Shown here piece by piece: positions 21,657-24,553 of a stretch of DNA of 24,553 bases. The translations under genes and the position numbers were made by a program. Source of the DNA: JBBTRP01 sp038065125 (GTDB taxonomy: Bacteria; Patescibacteriota; Patescibacteriia; JACQRZ01); contig JBBTRP010000047.1 of the NCBI GenBank assembly GCA_038065125.1, forward strand, positions 1 through 24,553. The letters are read 5' to 3'. How positions within the stretch are numbered: position 1 is the stretch's first letter; every line of letters starts with the position of its first letter. The notes under the pieces were generated by a model. It did not search any database. It saw only the letters and a program-made list of their open reading frames with translations, and was not told the origin of the DNA.

Positions 21657-22793
21657 ATGAAAGACCATCACGCCTCAGCAACGCGCACGGACAGTTACCG
21701 GCGAATCGCGCTCTCATTTTTTGCAATTTCACTTCTTCTTCTCGCTACTGTCGCGTATCTTTTTTTCTCCTGGGCAACGATTACTATCACTCCAAAAGCG
21801 GTGTTAATCAATGAGGGATTCAGTGTCGAGGTTGTTGATGCGTCAAGCGGCGCCGCACTTGAGTCCGATCAGCTTTCCGGAAAAGTGGTCACGCAAGATC
21901 TGGAGGGCAGCGGAACTTTTAGTACCAAAGAGGGTACCCCGGTCATTGGCAAAACAGCCGGGGCTATCACAATAACTAACACCTCATCAAAACCGCAACA
22001 ACTTCGTGCGACCACTCGTCTTCTCAATCCCGAGGGCATTTTGTTCCGAACGTCCGAGTTTGTAACCATTCCCGCAGGCGGGAGGGTCGCGGTGAATGTG
22101 GTCAGCGACCGCGAAGGCGACTTGGGCACTCTTGATGACAGCAAGTTTACCCTTCCCGGCCTGTGGCCCGGCCTTCAAAATCAAATTTACGGCTTTGGCT
22201 TTGAGGTGAAGACTGACGGCGCGGGCCTCGTGAAGATGGTCACTCAAAAAGACATCGATGACGGCATCGCAGCCGTCCTTGAAAAGCTGCAAGAAAAGAT
22301 GAAAGCGCTCCTTGAGGCGGATGGATCAAATATCCAGAGTTTAACGGCGCGCACCAAGACTGCGCAGGCTTCTCACCGCGTCGGAGACGAGGCAGAGCAG
22401 ATCGATGTGCGTGTCACCGCAACGGTCACAGCCGTGATCTACACCCCCTTCGAACTAGAATCGCTGGTTACAAAAAAACTTTTTGCAAAAATCGGACCCG
22501 GCTACGACCTGTTACCGCCGCGATCAAACGATATTTCAGTAACGGTAGAGTCAGTTGATAATGAAAATAAACGCGCAACTGTTCAGGTAGTCGCGTCTGC
22601 TGGAAGAGTTCTCTCGCATGAGGGTTTACCGTTCAACAAAAAAGTCCTCGCTGGCCGCTCGCCGCAAGAGATCACGGCGGCGATTAGCGCCTCGGATGAG
22701 GTGAGCGACGTGTCAGTCCAACTCTACCCTTTCTGGGTCACGCGCGCACCATTCCTGATCGATCACATCAACATTCTCATCAAGAAGGATTAA
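21657..22793 (+). CDS. Membrane-anchored baseplate J/gp47-like protein (CPR type)
   Basis: I chose the ATG at 21657 (378 residues), 15 bp after the fold-back element. One membrane helix (17-39) is followed by ATITITPKAVLINEGFSVEV, and then by GTFSTKEGTPVIGKTAGAITITNTSSKPQQLRATTRLLNPEGILFRTSE with PAGGRVAVNV and FTLPGL. This is the pattern of proteins usually annotated in CPR genomes as baseplate J/gp47 family. The phage link is by distant similarity only, and no other phage tail gene is present here. The rest (about 205-378) is alpha/beta without recognised motifs. The protein is probably exposed on the outer face of the membrane. It may be cut off from dnaE transcription by the intervening palindrome. 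Confidence 0.7.
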   Translation: MKDHHASATRTDSYRRIALSFFAISLLLLATVAYLFFSWATITITPKAVLINEGFSVEVVDASSGAALESDQLSGKVVTQDLEGSGTFSTKEGTPVIGKTAGAITITNTSSKPQQLRATTRLLNPEGILFRTSEFVTIPAGGRVAVNVVSDREGDLGTLDDSKFTLPGLWPGLQNQIYGFGFEVKTDGAGLVKMVTQKDIDDGIAAVLEKLQEKMKALLEADGSNIQSLTARTKTAQASHRVGDEAEQIDVRVTATVTAVIYTPFELESLVTKKLFAKIGPGYDLLPPRSNDISVTVESVDNENKRATVQVVASAGRVLSHEGLPFNKKVLAGRSPQEITAAISASDEVSDVSVQLYPFWVTRAPFLIDHINILIKKD

Positions 22794-22816
22794 GTCGCTC
22801 GCTTCCGGCTTCGTCC

Positions 22817-22845
22817 TTGTCAATACTGCCGATTTGACGTACAAT
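22817..22845 (+). promoter_or_regulatory. thrS promoter
   Basis: TTGTCA at 22817-22822, a 17-bp spacer, and TACAAT at 22840-22845. A start near 22852 leaves a leader of about 17 nt with no Shine-Dalgarno sequence. Confidence 0.7.
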
Positions 22846-22858
22846 GATCAGCAGTATT
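22822..22858. promoter_or_regulatory. Dyad overlapping the thrS promoter (operator-like or terminator-like)
   Basis: AATACTGCCGAT (22822-22833) and ATCAGCAGTATT (22847-22858) form 12-bp inverted arms with one mismatch and a 13-bp spacer holding the -10 box. As DNA it resembles a repressor operator. As RNA from the upstream gene it would be a hairpin followed by TGATTTTT, that is, a weak terminator. Confidence 0.55.
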
Positions 22859-22868
22859 TGATTTTTAT

Positions 22869-24553
22869 ATGACCAAAAAAGAGATACCAATCGAGCACGT
22901 TCGCCATACGCTTGCGCATCTTCTTGCGGCTGCCGTTCTCAATCTGTACCCGGACGCAAAACCCACAATCGGTCCCTCGATTGAGAATGGGTTTTATTAC
23001 GACTTTCAGTTTTCAACGAGTCCGTCGGACGAGGATCTCAGGCGGATCGAAAAAGAAATGAGGTCGCTCCTCAAAACCTGGAAAGAGGTTTCATCACGCG
23101 AGGTAAGTGAGCAGGAGGCAAAAAAATTGTACAGCGCCAATCCCTTCAAGCAGGAGCTCATTGACGAGATTGCTGGTCGCGGGGAGCCGATTACCCTGTA
23201 TTTGTGGGGAACATTTGAGGACCTCTGCCGCGGCGGACACCTTGAGACCGCCTCGTTCATCGATCCGTACTCATTCAAACTACATAAACTTGCGGGCGCC
23301 TACTGGCGAGGCAGCGAGAAAAACCCCATGCTCACGCGCATCTATGGTCTTGCGTTCTCCACAAAGGAAGAACTTGACGCACACCTCGTGATGCTTGCTG
23401 AGGCGGAAAAACGCGATCATCGAAAGCTGGGGCGTGAGCTGGACTTGTTTCTCTTTTCCGATTTAGTCGGCTCTGGCCTTGCGCTGTGGACCCCGCGCGG
23501 GACACTCCTTCGCAATTTGTTGGATGAGTACATTTGGCAGTTGCGGCGCGAGCGAGGATATGAAAAAGTCACAATTCCCCATATCACAAAAAAAGATTTG
23601 TACGAGACGAGCGGCCATTGGGAAAAGTTCAAGGAGGATCTCTTCAAAATTGTCACGCGAGAGGAGCATGAGTTTGCCATGAAGCCGATGAACTGCCCGC
23701 ACCACACGCAGATTTATGCGCGAAAGCAGCAGAGCTATCGCGACCTTCCCCAGCGCTACGCCGAGACCACGATGGTCTACCGAGATGAGCAGTCGGGCGA
23801 GCTTGCGGGACTCTCACGCGTGCGTTGCATCACCCAGGACGATGCGCATGTCTTTTGTCGCGAATCTCAGCTCAAGGACGAAATGTTTCGTATCTGGGAT
23901 ATTATCAATATTTTTTACTCAGCTGTCGGTCTTGGTGATCTTACGGTGCGACTCTCCCTCCATGACGGGGCGCAGATGGACAAGTATTTGGGCGATAAAG
24001 AGGTCTGGGAACGGACCGAAGATCAGTTGCGCGCACTGGTGAAGGAGCGAGGAGTCGTCGCGACCGAAGCGATCGGCGAGGCGGCCATGTACGGCCCCAA
24101 AATTGATTTTATTGCAAAAGATTCTTTGGGACGCTCCTGGCAGGTTGCAACCATCCAGGTTGACCGGAACATGCCGGAGCGATTTGATCTTGCCTGCATA
24201 AACGAGAAGGGAGAACGCGAGCGCATCGTCATGCTTCACGCAGCGATTATGGGTTCGATCGAGCGGTTTCTGTCTGTGTTCATCGAACACACTGCCGGCG
24301 CCTTTCCGCTTTGGCTCGCACCAGTGCAGGTCGCAATCTTGCCGGTGGGGGAAACTTTTATACCCAACGCACGAGCGTTTGCGCATGAGTTGAGCTCTGA
24401 GGGGATTCGCGTTGAAATCGACGAGTCAAACGAGACGGTCGGCAAAAAGGTTCGCGTAGTTTCAAAATTGAAAGTGCCCTATATTATTGTCTTTGGAGAA
24501 AAAGAGGCGAGTGGCGACGTATTGACTATCAGAATCCGCGGGACGGAAGAGCA
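22869..24553 (+). CDS. thrS: Threonyl-tRNA synthetase lacking the TGS domain (3' truncated by window edge)
   Basis: The frame is open from the ATG at 22869 to the window end (561 codons). The protein begins directly with the editing domain: HTLAH (H13, H17) and CRGGH (C120, H124) are the editing-site motifs. The N-terminal TGS domain of about 60 residues found in E. coli ThrRS is absent, and no upstream in-frame sequence supplies it. The class II core has the zinc ligands C276 (NCPHH), H327 (QDDAHVFC) and H457 (MLHAAIMGSIERF), with a 51-residue first spacing as in E. coli; in the last motif Ala replaces the usual Arg after His. The anticodon-binding domain (FPLWLAPVQVAILPVGE) is nearly complete. 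It charges tRNA-Thr and should clear mischarged Ser-tRNA. Confidence 0.95.
   Translation, partial: MTKKEIPIEHVRHTLAHLLAAAVLNLYPDAKPTIGPSIENGFYYDFQFSTSPSDEDLRRIEKEMRSLLKTWKEVSSREVSEQEAKKLYSANPFKQELIDEIAGRGEPITLYLWGTFEDLCRGGHLETASFIDPYSFKLHKLAGAYWRGSEKNPMLTRIYGLAFSTKEELDAHLVMLAEAEKRDHRKLGRELDLFLFSDLVGSGLALWTPRGTLLRNLLDEYIWQLRRERGYEKVTIPHITKKDLYETSGHWEKFKEDLFKIVTREEHEFAMKPMNCPHHTQIYARKQQSYRDLPQRYAETTMVYRDEQSGELAGLSRVRCITQDDAHVFCRESQLKDEMFRIWDIINIFYSAVGLGDLTVRLSLHDGAQMDKYLGDKEVWERTEDQLRALVKERGVVATEAIGEAAMYGPKIDFIAKDSLGRSWQVATIQVDRNMPERFDLACINEKGERERIVMLHAAIMGSIERFLSVFIEHTAGAFPLWLAPVQVAILPVGETFIPNARAFAHELSSEGIRVEIDESNETVGKKVRVVSKLKVPYIIVFGEKEASGDVLTIRIRGTEE

Noticed and set aside
21657..22793. Remnant prophage, because of the baseplate J-like similarity
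   Set aside because: No other phage gene, integrase or attachment site is near; this family with a membrane anchor is common in CPR genomes outside prophages.

Overview
The window looks like a chromosomal segment from a Patescibacteria/CPR bacterium, probably Parcubacteria-like; this placement is an inference and no rRNA is present to test it. The clues are a DUF5671-type membrane protein, the CPR-style 'baseplate J/gp47-like' membrane protein, a threonyl-tRNA synthetase without its TGS domain, a free-standing tRNA-binding OB domain, a scarcity of Shine-Dalgarno sequences, many 4-bp ATGA gene overlaps, and AT-rich palindromic or TTAG-type intergenic filler. By eye G+C is near 50 percent. UGA is used as an ordinary stop. 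Every convincing gene is on the + strand.

Layout. (i) 1-4151: the 3' end of a catabolic-type acetolactate synthase, a four-helix DUF5671-like membrane protein, a pilin-fold-like anchored protein, a stand-alone MetRS-C/Arc1p-like tRNA-binding protein, a secreted protein with a possible C-terminal carbohydrate-binding domain, and endonuclease III, whose C-terminus runs into a palindromic AT-rich repeat. (ii) 4266-7034: YbaB/EbfC nucleoid protein, MreD-like protein and PBP2 (elongasome), closed by an intrinsic terminator. (iii) 6959-7740: greA with a strong promoter, preceded by a second promoter aimed at that terminator; greA is followed by a 109-bp near-perfect palindrome and another terminator. 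(iv) 7767-10976: two secreted proteins that share an unusual C-terminal paired-cysteine module, present once in the first and five times in the second. (v) 11042-21485: a long, tightly overlapped cluster of lysS, a RibL-like nucleotidyltransferase, ftsQ, two GT4 glycosyltransferases, a multi-pass membrane protein, an HtrA-like pseudoprotease with a PDZ domain, a small membrane protein and dnaE. (vi) 21486-21641: a 156-bp fold-back element with terminal inverted repeats, starting immediately after the dnaE stop codon. (vii) 21657-24553: a baseplate-J-like membrane protein, then thrS behind a near-consensus promoter embedded in a 12-bp dyad; thrS runs off the window.

The genes are mostly housekeeping: translation (lysS, thrS, tRNA-binding protein), replication and repair (dnaE, nth), transcript elongation (greA), and envelope growth or division (mreD, PBP2, ftsQ, glycosyltransferases). 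The unusual content lies in the short non-coding elements and in the secreted paired-cysteine proteins. I see no CRISPR array, tRNA, rRNA, transposase or phage module. No gap between genes exceeds 200 bases.
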